Shown here in pieces: positions 11,873-23,414 of a stretch of DNA of 64,000 nucleotides (position 1 is its first letter; each line of letters opens with the position of its first letter). Under the pieces are notes generated by a model. The model saw only the letters and a program-made list of their open reading frames with translations. It made no database searches and was not told where the DNA came from. Source of the DNA: Sanghuangporus weigelae (taxonomy: Eukaryota; Basidiomycota; Agaricomycetes; Hymenochaetales; Hymenochaetaceae); contig CP137319.1 of assembly GCA_033182465.1 (NCBI GenBank), positions 558,001 to 622,000 on the forward strand, given 5' to 3'. The translations under genes were made by a program, and so were the position numbers.

Positions 11873-14613
11873 ATGTCTGCAAGGTTTCGGCCCCCGAAGG
11901 AAGGAAAATTGCCCAGAAATCCTAAATGGGTCGAGATTAACGCGACAGACGGCGACGTGAGTCGGTGGCCAAATAATACAACGTCAAATCCAGACTCGGA
12001 AGGCAATGTCAATTTCATGCATCCAATTCCGGTCGATGATGGCGCCGCGATAAAATGGCGCGTGGTGATAGGACAGGCGCTCGCGGAGATGCTCAACTAT
12101 CCAGAACTTGGTGCGTAGAACGGTGTGAGTGCACAACGGGAAAGAATCACTGATTTGCCGCAAACAGAAAGCAAGAGCTGGGTGCTCAAGGACTGGCCAG
12201 AAGGCTACCATTTCTACGACCACAACAAGGGCCACTTAGCAAGCGGAAAGATCAGGCATGACGTGTATCTAGTCGGTAAGTCTCATGGTCTCTGTTGCGG
12301 CTCGCGATTTATGCGACCACGAATAAAGGTTCCAGAAATGTTGCGCGCTTTCGCTCGCCTGCAGAGTTTATTCCGCATGCCTACTGGCTCATGACGAATC
12401 CCGCGCAAGATCGCTCCAAGTGTGCATGCAAATATTGTGCAGGTAAACCTCAACGGGAAATCAGTGACGCCATGGGACTTTCACAGCGTCAAAGCGAGTC
12501 TGCTTCGTTGGCGCGTTACGTCGAACTGCCGCGCAGGGAAAGGCGCAGGCATGCTCTTCCCGCAAGGGAAGGTCGTGTATTCGCCACCGTTCGACAAATA
12601 CCAAACCCTATCAAACTACCGAAGGGACCGAGGCAGCACGTCAATCCAGAACGTGAGAAGGATCTACGGGCGATCCTGGGACCGAAGACATTAGGAGAAC
12701 GGCGGTGGGCTCGCGAAGGGGAGTTAGTCTGGGTAAAACTGGACCATCCAGTATCGCTCAATGAAAGACGACTTGAGTCAGAAGAAATCACTTTCTGGCC
12801 TGGGATGATCGAGGAAGTCAATTTCAAGGCCGAGGTCATAGCACGACGGACTGATGTTGCAACCTCTAGCAATGCTTCCGACCAAAAAGACACGACTCGC
12901 AGTTCGAATGGCGAAGCTCTGGATCCTTGGACAATAGTGCATAAATTCATCTACAAAATCAAACTACTTGTCGTCTTGAAAACTGTTGTTTACGGCGGAG
13001 ATCATATCGTGCCTTACCAGTCTCACGCACCGGATGGTGACCTACTCAGCGAAGTACAATCAATCGTTTTTGATTTGGATAGTGGTGCTCCTGAAGAGAC
13101 AGGAGGAATAGTGCTACCGACGGATTCCCAAGTCGAACAAACAGAGCAAGCTCTTTTCAAAAGATTTCAGTCCTTTGATCCATTCCCGTCCGCGAAACCT
13201 CGTATGGAGGACCAAAAGTTCTACCAGGAAACTGCAGCTGGGGCATTCGCCACTGCGATTCAGATCGCCTCTCATCTCTCGATGTACTACACTCCGTTCG
13301 ATGAATGGGAATACAAAATGCAAGCAAGCACAAACATATTCGATTTTGCGCATGTCGGGACCACAACTGCTGGCTTGCTCACGCCAGCAGAAGAGCATGC
13401 TCTGAGACAGCGGCATCTAGGCGCACAAAACGGGGGAGTTGCCACCCAAACGCGATTCCAGGGATTATGGTGGGGACCGGAGCGAATCTGGATGGGCGAT
13501 CTGGTCCGATTGAAACTTGGTCGATACGAAATCGCACCAGAGGGTACCGAAACGATAAAGAAACCGTCTGGTGCTGGGAAACGCACCCTCTCTGAAGTTA
13601 CGCAGAATGGAGATACTGGAAGAGCAGTCGATGTAGTCGATGCAGACGTGCAAATGAAGATTCAGGGTGGAAAAGATGCCGCCAGCCTCGGTGCATCATC
13701 ACGCTCCGTTTTCTTGCGTATTGATGGTCTGTTTGTGGTGCAAGTGCCCACTGAGGATGGCCTGGGCCGGGAAAACCAAGTCAGGATGTGTGGTATGCTG
13801 TACGAGCTTGCTGATGATGATTGGGAACCTGACGGCGAAGAATTTGGTAAAGAACCTACTGTACCAATGGAAAATGGGACGACGAACGAAGAACAGCGGA
13901 TCTCTTCGGATGGTACGTCAACAACGCCACAGGCGGCGATGGCGCTGCAAAATGGCAAAGTAGCGCTTGCAGGTGGGACAAATGGTTTCACAACCGGCCC
14001 TCCAGCCGCCTCGATATCGTCTCTATTCACACCAAATCCCGAGCTGCTTACTGAGCCAGTGGAACAATCTGATGTCGTTATGGTAGATGACACAGGCGGT
14101 CCATCAGCTACCTCGGTGCCTCCTTTAGTGCAGCAAACTGGCTCTGCAACCGGGCTCAAAGCGCCTGCCGAACCAATCGGTGTAGCAAAGGATGGCAGCG
14201 CTGCTCCAAATGTCTCTCTTTCCGGGCCGCTCAAGTCTTCCGAGAGCGTCTATCCCACTCCTCTCCCGCCTTCCTCGTTCAAATTCAGACCCATCCTCCG
14301 AGACGACCACGAAGTTGTCATGCCGTTGACGACACTTGCCGGCCGTTACTACTCAGGCCTGCTCTCAAACAGCCTGCTACAATCGCATGTACGAGCAGCA
14401 ATAGAGGATGTAGATTCGCGCGAAAGCAAGGCCATCCGTGCGCTCGAGGGTCTCGTCCCAGGAGTCTATAATACCGTAGATGCCTATCTTTTCTTGCCAA
14501 GGCGCGGTCAGATGCTGCGTGAGGCGGAAAAAGCTGCTTGGAAAGACATGGTTGATTATTGGAGACGCTACGTATCTCAGCGGAAAAATGCGATTGTCAT
14601 TGACGACGATTAG
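11873..14613 (+). CDS. Clr2-type transcriptional silencing protein (876 aa)
   Basis: Three exons: 11873-12110, 12168-12275 and 12329-14613, with introns of 57 and 53 nt. The sum is 2631 nt in a single frame. The N-terminal half carries the cryptic-loci-regulator signature: WVEINATDGD, then SWVLKDWPEGYHFYDHNKG followed by a DVYL segment, then RFRSPAEFIPHAYWLM and DRSKCACKYC, with two CxxC-type cysteines that probably bind zinc. A second module around WVKLDHPV and ITFWPGMIEEV resembles the PWWP/BAH-like part of Clr2. In fission yeast Clr2 belongs to the SHREC nucleosome-remodelling and deacetylase complex, which acts at silent heterochromatin. That role is inferred here from homology. The middle (about residues 460-760) is Ser/Thr/Ala/Gly-rich and probably unstructured. 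The C-terminus is charged and helical, ending in IVIDDD. The start ATG is the first in frame and the TTC of the upstream leader is C/T-rich. No damage seen. Confidence 0.85.
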
Positions 14614-14859
14614 CTATACATACTTGGATCTCTAGGCCCTACCTTCTGCTTTCGTTCGTGGGCCCTAGAAGTACGCTTCTATTTCATATCTGTATTTCTT
14701 CCCTCTGTTTGTATTGCTGTCGTTCTTGCTTTCGGTTTATGGAACATGAATTGGTTAATAATTTCGTTGTTCTCGCTCTCAGTTCATTGACCCAGATTCA
14801 TCGTTTAAGAATGTCGTCTTTTCGTCCGTGTTCGTTTTCGCAGCTACTATGTAAAGCAG
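14614..14859. other. Intergenic: Clr2-like 3' UTR and upstream of the next gene
   Basis: T-rich sequence after the Clr2-like stop. It may contain the unresolved first exon of the following membrane-protein gene (ATG near 14812). Confidence 0.3.
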
Positions 14860-15935
14860 AGTACGCATTCAACTTCGACAGCTTCCTATTGATGTTTCCA
14901 AAGCTCTGTGTACCGAACGACGCGTTAGGGTTCGGTCACGGGTCCGCGTCGCGTCTCTCGGTTGGGTGGCACGGCACGAAAAGACGCGTCAATTATTGGA
15001 TTCCTCCAGCTTCAATCCCAAGCTTACCCATCAGGTGTATGCCACTCGCTGCTACACGGACACGTACGCGGCGCAATATCTCGATCTGCCGTCCATCGCT
15101 CCTATTATTCGTTTCTAGGTCTTTACAAAGATCATTGATACTGTCATTCGTCAAAGCACAGGCGACGATAGCTGGAATTTAGTCCCAGTTCCCTATGAGT
15201 CTCTTTTCTCTGGTCTTAGACTATGCAACCAATCTTGTTCTAGTTCCTTTGATCGTTCTCGTTGTCTACCTGCTCGATCGTTCGCTCCAGACGTCCTTCT
15301 GGTTTTTGTTGAAAAAACTCCTGATACCCTTGCTCTTATGACTTGGCTTCTTTCAAGGTCTAAATTGCGCGTCTACAACTCGTCCATGGTCTTGTCTAAG
15401 GTGAACTCGAGTGGCGTCTGTACGAAATAGCATGACGCTAATATGAGGATGGTCTTTGTGTATAGATGCGAAATCGTTACTATGAAAGGCATAAATTCGG
15501 GATTGCTTTCGTCATCGACATCATTCGATCCTTCTTCATCCGTTTCATGATGAGTACATCCGACTTGGTACGTTGTCATACACTCTCATCTCCGAAACCA
15601 AACAACTCAAAGTATGGATCTAACGTATACTTCTAATTCTACAGTTCTCCACCGCACTGTTGAGCGCCCTCTCTCAGGCATTCGAAGGTTCCTGGGCGGA
15701 CTTATCAATTCTGGGCGAAGATGATGAAGCCGAACAGCGGACAGATGGTCCGGAATCGGCTCTGAATGCCACTGTCAACGGCATCATCTCGAAGGTTGCT
15801 CGTATTCCAGCAGCCACTCAGGAAGATATTTTGGAGGACTTGACCGGATCTGGCGTCATTGATCTTCCCCCGAAACCTCGAAGAACGGCGTATACAAGAC
15901 TAGATAGAGACGCAGCTTTGTGGAAAACGGAATAA
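14860..15935 (+). CDS. Conserved-looking membrane protein of unknown function; 5' end unresolved
   Basis: The last exons are clear: up to 15301, 15358-15400, 15466-15567 and 15645-15935, with introns of 56, 65 and 77 nt that keep one frame. They encode a long hydrophobic stretch (ATNLVLVPLIVLVVYLLDRS), then SKLRVYNSSMVLSK, an aromatic/basic segment (MRNRYYERHKFGIAFVID), a second hydrophobic patch, and an acidic tail ending in TAYTRLDRDAALWKTE. Further upstream, frame +2 reads ARHEKTRQLLDSSSFNPKL, then probably an 84-nt intron (15035-15118), VFTKIIDTVI, and a 70-nt intron (15150-15219). Two other junction choices are possible there, and I could not fix the start codon. The pattern suggests an internal-membrane protein with two or more membrane segments and a conserved C-terminal tail. 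I do not recognise the family. Direct translation of the genomic strand would falsely show a stop and two frameshifts, all explained by introns. Confidence 0.5.
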
Positions 15936-16361
15936 TTATACCAACACTGCTTTGTTTGAGGACTTGCTCTTCGGTGGAGATACTATATTGGCCAATTTGT
16001 TTCCTCTTAAGAGCACTTCATACACATAGTCCGGACTGCACGAATGTATATGAGAGTGAGAGTCACCGGGTACAAGGTAGCAGAAAACACTGCTCCGGTG
16101 TACGTTGTTTCTTGTGATCCTGCCTGCAGTCCCGCGGCTTAGAGCCAATCGTTCGTAAGCTAATACCCCTTAAGCAGAAATCCTGCACATTCATTCCGAC
16201 TTCGATAATAATAGTATTATTTTGGAAAGGCTCGAAAGAGCGTCTATTGCAGAGAATATAAACAGATAGGATGCAATAATGACATATGAACAAGAGGAGT
16301 AACGAAAGCAAGCAAGTCCGCCGCAGTTTTCACTTCGAGGGTATTGTCCAACGTAACGTGT
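15936..16361. other. Convergent intergenic region
   Basis: Shared 3' region of the unknown membrane protein (+) and the phosphate carrier (-). It is A/T-rich and no gene was seen. Confidence 0.4.
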
Positions 16362-17642
16362 TTACTTGCCACCAGTCGTACCCATACCCATGGCGGTCTT
16401 GAACGAGTCATAGATCCACCATTGGAATCCTATAGTGGGCAGTCATGAGTAACCAAGCATAACAACATAAATGGAAACTGATAAGGGCAAAGAACGTACC
16501 AGTAAGAGTACCAATCATAATCACACGCGTGCCGAGACCCTTCGTCATCAAGTTGACCGCACCAACTTCGCTGGCAATCTGACCGAAGCTCTTGCCCTTA
16601 TTCGACAGCTTGCCCATCTGCGATACGATCGAGTCCGCCGGGTGGGAGACGATGGCGCAGACGACACCGGCGAGATAACCCGAGGCGAAGGTGACGCCGA
16701 GCTGCGTGCCCTTACCGTATGTCTCTTTCGGCTCCGGGAAGACGTGAGTGTAGAAGAGCTGGACGATCTTCTCGAAGAAGAAGAACTTCGCCATCGTGTA
16801 CGGGATCTAATTTTACAAGATAGTCACAACACATCAGAATCGACGTAGGTTTGCCTGTTAAGGGCAGGGTGAGCTGATAAACGCACCTGACGAGACCAAA
16901 GAGGGACGAGCGAGCCAAACGGATACCGCGTCTCAGCCTTCAACCTGCTCATCTCTTTAAGCGCTGGACCGAACTTGACGGGGAACGTTCCTTGGGGCGA
17001 TGTCTGGATCTTGACCTTGGTCATCTCGAACGGGCAAAGTGCGATATCCGCGAAGACCTCAGCAGAGGCGGAACCAGCCAGCCAGATGAGCGGTTTGTAC
17101 TTTTTCGAGTTTTCTTCACCGGCCAAGTTGGAGTAGGCATCCTTGAAAACCTCGTAGAGCCCGTACTTGAACGCGCCCTGGAACGAGTAACCGACGAACG
17201 TGGGACCGAAACCTTTCCAAATCCCAGTTGAGCCCTCTTCAGCTATGAGCGTCTTGAGGCCAGACGAGAGGCCCTTGTATTTGGCTGGGTCAACCTAGTG
17301 GAGACGCTCGACGTTAGTACGCGGTATGGCGATAACAGAAATTTTTTCGTTTTCTCATAACATGTCTCTGAAGGAGCTAGACTAATTGCACGAAACGGAA
17401 GAACGCCAAACATACCTGCATGTTACATTTTGTGACATCAAGAGGGGTAATACCGGCGTGGGTGATACCGCACGCAAGGACACCACCAAGCAAGCACTTT
17501 GAGTAGTAGGGCACGTCATGAGGTACATCCGTCACGTATCTATGAACAATACACTTGCAATCAGAAACCGAGTCCATCTATAGCAGAAGAAAAGAAAAGA
17601 AAGTACGAACCGGGCGTCCCACTTCTTCGTGGCAGAAGCCAT
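16362..17642 (-). CDS. Mitochondrial phosphate carrier, Mir1/PiC type (312 aa)
   Basis: Five exons on the minus strand: 17642-17611, 17539-17416, 17294-16887, 16806-16500 and 16429-16362, totalling 939 nt. The protein starts MASATKKWDARYV and shows three mitochondrial-carrier repeats. The carrier signatures are GITPLDVTKCNMQV (PxDxxK), LCPFEMTKVKIQT (PFExxK) and VSHPADSIVSQMGK (PADxxxS), the set typical of phosphate carriers. KGFGPTFVGYSFQGAFKYG and GTLTGFQWWIYDSFK are also diagnostic. The family imports inorganic phosphate into the matrix with a proton, supplying ATP synthase, and sits in the inner membrane with six helices. Length is normal and no cleavable presequence is visible. Intron phases are consistent throughout. 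Confidence in the function is high; confidence in which of several fungal paralogues (Mir1 or Pic2) is lower. Confidence 0.95.
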
Positions 17643-17968
17643 TTGTAGTACGATCTAATTAACGAAGACTAATACTAAGAAATATGAAGTCTACGCTATC
17701 TAGAAGATGGCGAGCTGGTGGCGGACGGTGCTGCCAAAGACCAGTCTAAGGCTGCGAGGAGCGTCGACGGTGGTAGAGGAGAGTCGGTGGTGACAGCTCA
17801 GAGATGAAGAGACAAGCTGAAAAGTTGCGCGGCCGTCCGGCCGGCCGGGATGACCCGCGTCTCTCTTCTCCGAGCGGTCCGATTCGTCATCCGTCATCCA
17901 ATCATAGTCAGAACGTGTATACAACCTTGCAATATTTATACAAAAATAATGTACAGAAAATGGGTATT

Positions 17969-18942
17969 TTATGGCACTGGCTTCGTAACTAAAGTCTCTG
18001 CGGTTCGGAGCGCAAATTCCTGGATATCTTCAATCGGCAGTGACGACCACTTTTGTTCAAGCTAACAGAACGAAGTTAGTACAAAAGGCGCACCTCAAAA
18101 CAACCATAGAGATACAAACCTCCCAAAGAGCATCTAACCTCCGAGCCTCCTCGACGTCGTTCTCTTTCATAGCCCTGTACTCCTCCCACATCTGGCTCTG
18201 AAGCTCGAGGTTCTCTTTTTCGAGCTACAGAGATCATCAACTCGACACCTCAACCAAAACACAAAGTTAAAGGAAAACGAACCTGTGCAAGCCTCTCTTC
18301 CAACTTCGCCTTCTCCTCCCTCAAAATTGGTATCGTCCTCGCACGAACAGCATTCCGCGGTTCCAAGTTAGGTCTCCACGTATCCGGCCCAGGTAGCTCA
18401 CCGCGCTGCTGTCGCTCGCGTGCCTCCGTCACTACAGCGTGCAGCTTGTCGATGTTCTCCCGTGCGTTATATCGGACGAAGAGTTCGTCGCATGCGTTCT
18501 GCGTCGTGGTGTAATTACGAGAAAGTACGGTAAGAATGAGACGGATAACACGCACAGTTATTAGTCGTTCCATATGTAATGAGATCGTGTTGTACACTCC
18601 CGACGCACCATCAGGCTCCTCTTTACACCACAGCTCGAAGCACTCCGAGAAGTCTTCATACCTAACGCCGCAGTCGCGTCAATATAGACAATAAGTCTCT
18701 ACATACACACGCATGCCAAGTCAAGCGGAAAGAAAGATAACTCACGTCCATTTATGCGCAGCCCTCTGAATCGCAAGCTGCAGCGCAGAATGAAAATGCA
18801 TCCATCTTCGACTGCTGTGCGGTGGCTGCTGCTGATTCTGGCTTTGGGCTCCTGAACCCTGACTTTGACTGAGTGATCTATCTAAGGCGATCACGGCACT
18901 GCCTGTGCTGCCAGTGCTGGACCTCGCCGCAGTATGCGACAT
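17969..18942 (-). CDS. Kinetochore protein Nnf1 (Mis12/MIND complex subunit, 238 aa)
   Basis: Five exons: 18942-18746, 18661-18556, 18498-18283, 18224-18120 and 18061-17969, totalling 717 nt. After a Ser/Gln-rich N-terminus, an Nnf1-like core begins with RRWMHFHSALQLAIQRAAHK and YEDFSECFELWCKEEPDG, then CDELFVRYNARENIDKLHAV and VTEARERQQRG. A coiled coil follows (REEKAKLEERLAQLEKEN) with a C-terminal IEDIQEFALRT helix. Nnf1 is one of four subunits of the Mis12/MIND complex, linking centromeric chromatin to the Ndc80 microtubule-binding complex. The second intron is 57 nt and translates openly (ERLITVRVIR...), so retention would add 19 residues without a stop. The promoter carries two ACGCGT boxes 62-77 bp before the ATG. 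Assignment rests on pattern resemblance rather than a database search. Confidence 0.75.
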
Positions 18943-19003
18943 GCTAGCAAGATGGGTTGATGAGGATGAGGAGGTAGAGAACGAGTCACGAGAGTCAAGT
19001 CGA

Positions 19004-19019
19004 ACGCGTCGCGACGCGT
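19004..19019. promoter_or_regulatory. Two ACGCGT (MluI cell-cycle) boxes upstream of the Nnf1 gene
   Basis: ACGCGT occurs at 19004-19009 and 19014-19019, separated by four bases, 62-77 bp before the Nnf1 start codon at 18942. In ascomycete yeasts this hexamer is bound by MBF and marks G1/S genes. Its use here is an inference. Confidence 0.5.
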
Positions 19020-19469
19020 CGATGTGACGTGACGATCATAAATCGGAGTTCAAAACTGAAGCATAAAACGCTCTCTAGACAAATAATTTATAGGCCAAAA
19101 CTGAGTAAATTTTAATGAACGGAAAACGCGATTGGGGTCAATAGGATCATCTCGATTTTGTGATTGAATTGACTGAATTACGAGCATATGCATGTTTGAA
19201 GTGAGCTCTGCCATAGGCTTGAGCTTATATCAATCACAGCTCTGACTTAGATTGTAAGTCTAACTCTCCAGACTCGTCTTTGTTCTCCTCGAATTTTTGG
19301 ATACAGTGTCATCCGGATTTCATCTTTGTCAGTATACAGAGACACAGAGGCCAAGCCTGGAATCGAACACTCGACTGAGGGCACAGCCACGTTCTCACGG
19401 CTTTGCCAAATCTCGGCTGTCCTTCACACAAGCAGTCCGGAAAGCACACTTTAAGATAACGACGACGAG

Positions 19470-20365
19470 ATGGTGAGTTGTCCTTCGTGCTTTTCTGATG
19501 CGTGCAGGACGTCCGTGACATGCTAGGGATGGTTGTTGACTCATTGAGTGGATGGAAAGAAGGTGTAGGAGGATGGATTGGGTTGGTGAAGTTTGGATGG
19601 ATTGGATATTGACACGGACGCTTCTGCATGTAGACAATGCAGAGACGAAGATATTAACTGACGGTTTCTTTTCTAGACGAAAGGTCTGCTTTATCCGTTC
19701 CGCTCGAATTCATGATCGTTGGACTGACTAGACTACGATTTTGTTTGTTGATTCCGGTGTGAAGGAACTTCGTCCTTTGGGTGCGTCATCCTCGTATCTT
19801 TGCAATTGATTGGATTGAGCTGACGAGTTATACCTCTCTTCCTAACCTTTTGGTCTTGATTTTGGAAAAAAATTTCAGTAAGCGCCACTCCAAATCGCAC
19901 ACCCTGTGCCGTCGTTGCGGGGTGAGGTCGTTCCACAAGCAGCACAAAAGTGCGTTTCATTTTCTCATATGTCGTCTTCATCTCCGCTCCGCAAATCCAC
20001 TCACCCATACATTCCCTTGATCTTCTCTTCTGTCTTCTGGTTATTACTCGTCTAAACGCAACCTGAATTGATTCACTCCGGGGCCGTGATTTTTCGAATA
20101 TAACAGCGTGCGCGCAGTGCGGCTACCCCTCCGCCAAGATCCGCTCGTACAACTGGAGCGTAAAAGCCAAGCGTCGCAAGACGACCGGTACGGGCCGCAT
20201 GCGCCACCTTAAGCATGTCTCGCGTCGGTTCAAGAACGGGTTCAGGTACGTGCCTTCTATCTCTTCATTATTCTTGAAGTTGAACGAGCTCGTCTTTTTT
20301 CTTCGTCGCGGTGCAGGGAGCACACGGTTGCTGTGAAGAGGAGGACCGTGTCATCTGAGGCTTGA
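19470..20365 (+). CDS. RPL37: 60S ribosomal protein eL37 (94 aa)
   Basis: Six exons: 19470-19472 (the ATG alone), 19677-19683, 19765-19780, 19879-19949, 20107-20245 and 20317-20365, totalling 285 nt. The product begins [19 protein letters not shown] and has the eL37 zinc motif C19-x2-C22-x11-C34-x2-C37, followed by the basic tail [19 protein letters not shown]. eL37 binds rRNA in the large cytosolic subunit. Length is as expected for the family. The gene is notable for a 3-nt coding first exon and two further micro-exons of 7 and 16 nt. All borders are GT...AG except where the context is short, and the family sequence is restored without any gap, so the structure is well supported. Introns near the start codon are common in fungal ribosomal protein genes. 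Confidence 0.95.
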
Positions 20366-21744
20366 ATATTCCATCCTCTCGTGGCCACCTACTATCAAAT
20401 CACCTATCCCCCTGGCTGTCGCCCATACATTTATTTTACTTGGTATGGAATAGGCTTAGAGCCTGAGCATGTACTTCCTCCCTCATGCATCGGTATATCA
20501 TCTTTCGCACGCAAAAGAATATGAATGAGTATGCATATGTATGGTGCTAACGACGTGTAGTTGTTGCGCAACTCCAACTGGCTACTCGAACGTTATCCAT
20601 GCCGACTTAGCTGAGTCCTACTTGCAGTGATTGCAATAAAAGAACGCGGAGCTTCTCCGTGATAGAGCCTGAAGTAGATAGAAGGATCCGAAGAGGCGAC
20701 AAAGAGGGCATTCCGGCATGAGGGCGCAGAAAGCAATTTCGTGCGCATTCATTCCTCAAACGCGCCCACTGGGACTAAGTAATTTGAAGCGACAGTGTGG
20801 ACGATGGTACCCGCTGACTTGCATTCTACAGAGTTGGGATCATTTCAATTGGAGCCCTCTTTGCATCAAGGTCTAAGGTCTTCTGCCTCGAACCTCGTCT
20901 AATATTATAAGGAGTAAAGATCCTCAGACACGAACGCTAGTACTACTTCTTCCGTTCAGACTATTTATTAGCCACGTAAAATAGGTCTCTCATTATAATC
21001 AGGATTCCTATGTCAAATTATGTTCTTGAATTTAACGTGTATATCATCTGTACAAATATTTACCGACTGGAAACACTGGCGAAGCAATATTAATATGCAT
21101 GGGCGCCCCGGAGAATTCTACAACAAACGGGGTATGTATGATATTACAGGCATATCTTTAGACCTTAAACTGCGGAAAATCAATCTAGCGAATAGTGTGT
21201 TGTATTAACGCGGAGAAGTACGACATAAAGAGACACGCGGAACAGAATGTGGGGAGACGGGCGTTCGGCAAGGCTGGAGAGAGGGTCGCGTGAGTGGGCT
21301 ATTTCTACTGGGCCGCTCTGGTTGTGCTGTGAGGTGCTTCTGCGATTCGCTGGGCATCAAGAGTGTTACGGCAAGGGCGGAATGGGCGGAATGACCGCAT
21401 AGTATGTATGGGATGGCTTGGATATTTGAATGTGCAAACAACAAAGCTGTTGCTCTCCTCCCATCCATTATCATCCCAGCGCAGCGACAACGCCGCACAC
21501 GCACCGCCGCCTAATACTTACCTCGGCTGTCTCAGCTCAGCTCAAGCGATCCTCGACACGACTGAGCTGGCTGGACTTCCGATTTCTCCCGAGCCGTTTT
21601 CTTTTCTCTTCATACGGCCGCACACGACGACGGGGACGCTACAGCACACTCTACCATCCAAGACCAGGTCGTCCCACCGGAACTCCCGCTCTGGATCTGA
21701 CTCAATCACAAGCTTCACCAATAGTCCTTACTTAGGTTTGAGCT
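20366..21744. other. Intergenic, 1.4 kb
   Basis: It contains the eL37 3' UTR and the promoter of the Ser/Pro-rich gene. No convincing coding frame. A C/T- and CpG-rich stretch begins near 21440. Confidence 0.4.
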
Positions 21745-23414
21745 ATGAAGAGCTGCCTCAAATGCTCAGATCCTCACTCCGATCATCCCGTCCCTGGGCC
21801 GTCAAACCGACAGTCCACTCCCCGCCCGAAATGCACTCACAGAGTGAGCTTCAAATGCGAGGACGAGGTGCATACCGCAGACGACTGGGATAGAACACCC
21901 GTCGACGTCGCTCATAAACTCTCATACGAGTGCGCTCGAAAATTTTCTCTTTTCTTTAAATACGGTTTACTGAGTTTCGGCCGAAATTGGCTGATGGTTG
22001 ATGTAGAGATATACTCGAGCTCAAAGAACTGCAAGTCGCCGCTGCGAAGGCTTGCGCGCGCGCCAGCGCCGCCAGCGGGGTGACGCCGAAGTACCTGTCG
22101 AACGTCCCGCTGGGGTTATTACCGCTTCTCCCGGATACGAGTAACACTGCGGCCGCCACCTCACCCGGCTCAGCGACGTCTCCACCGACGTCACCGCGTT
22201 CCTTCTCACCCTCGCCACAAAACAGTCTGAATGGTGTCCTTGGAAATGGCAATGGCAATGGCAATGGGAAGAGTGTGGACTATTCGCCTGCCGGGCTAGG
22301 ACTGGCAGAGGCGTGCTTGTGTCGCGTGTTCAGCGCGGATACAGGCTTACCTGCTGAGCAGGAGGGCGGGCATCAACAATCCTACGGCTACGGAGGGCAA
22401 CAAGCCGGCTCGAGCTCAGGCGTCTCGTCTCCACAGCAGCAAATAAAGCCCGATTATTCACAACCACCCCAGTTCAAGCTCATAAACGGCGTGCACCAGA
22501 TCCCCTCTCCGCCCGATACCCCGCCCCGCCTCGCCGTCACGTCGATACCACCTCCCCCGCCTACGACCAGGGCGCGGCATTTTGCGTTCTTGCCGTTGTT
22601 GGATGCGTCGTCATCGTCGGCTTCTTCGTCGCCTGCGAGGACTCCGATAGCTTCGCCGAGTGCGAGCGGACTGAGCAGTCCTACCTTGTCGCCTGGCGCT
22701 GTGAATGGCTCGCCTGTCCCACCTGTGTCGTTGGCTGCGTCTTTGAATATGATATCCTCCTCGCCTTTGTCATCATCCTCCTCGTCTTCTGCTTCGTCCT
22801 CTGCTTCGACTCCGTCGCCTGGTGCGTACACGACGTACGATCCCTACGGGGGCTCCGTCGCAGTAGGCGGGAGTGCCACGCTGGGCCTGGAAAGGAAGCT
22901 CGGGTACAAGTTCGTCGAGTCGGACGAGTCGGATTCTCGTTCTGTCTCGAGCGAGGAAGGGTATGGAGATGAGGGAGAGGATAAAGATTGGCCGCACGAT
23001 TGGCCGGGCAGGCATCCGCACCATCTGCACCATCCTCATCATTCACATTCTACCTCTTCTTCCCAGTCACAGTCGAGTCATCAGCATACGCATCATCACT
23101 GTCACGAGCCTGTCATGAAGAGTGACCCAAAACCGAAGGCTAATCGACAGCAACAGCAACGACAATCTCCATCTCCATCTCTGTCGCCCTCGCGCACACA
23201 GAAACTGCCCCCCTCTCCACCCGCCGAGCCCCGTCCTCTCCCATTGTCTCCCTTAATCTCCAACTATACCTCGTCTCCACCGAGGTCAGCGTGCAGCACC
23301 AGTCCGAAGGGCTCCCCCCGGACCTCGCGCATGTCTTCTCCCTCCCCACCTCCGCCTTCGCCGTCTCGAGCGCGGAAGAGCAAGATGGGGTTCCCGCTCG
23401 TCACGCTGGCGTAA
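21745..23414 (+). CDS. Ser/Pro-rich, low-complexity protein of unknown function (530 aa)
   Basis: Two exons, 21745-21929 and 22007-23414, joined in frame over a 77-nt intron (GTGCGC...GTAG). The N-terminus is the only ordered-looking part: MKSCLKCSDP, then THRVSFKCEDEVHTADDWDR and, across the junction, HKLSYEDILELKELQ. The arrangement (KSCLK, a V-x-F box, a DDWDRTP box, and a LSYxDxLELKE helix) recurs in basidiomycete orphans I know of, and could be a short-linear-motif platform, for example for phosphatase or scaffold binding. That is speculation. The rest is Ser/Pro/Gly-rich with an NGNGNGNG run, a His-rich block (HHPHHLHHPHHSH) and a poly-Gln run, ending SRARKSKMGFPLVTLA. No membrane segment or catalytic motif is seen. 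Confidence 0.65.

Noticed and set aside
11539-12096. Minus-strand open frame of 185 codons
   Set aside because: It overlaps the first exon of the Clr2-like gene in antisense and has no family features.
15100-15350. Apparent nonsense codon and frameshifts suggesting a pseudogene
   Set aside because: Introns with good borders and phases restore the frame, so disablement is not required.
19330-19440. tRNA-like stretch on the minus strand (box-B-like GTTCGATTCC and an A-box-like motif)
   Set aside because: The T-stem and acceptor do not pair (GAGTG against CCAGG), and the anticodon loop is the wrong size, so it is not a tRNA gene.
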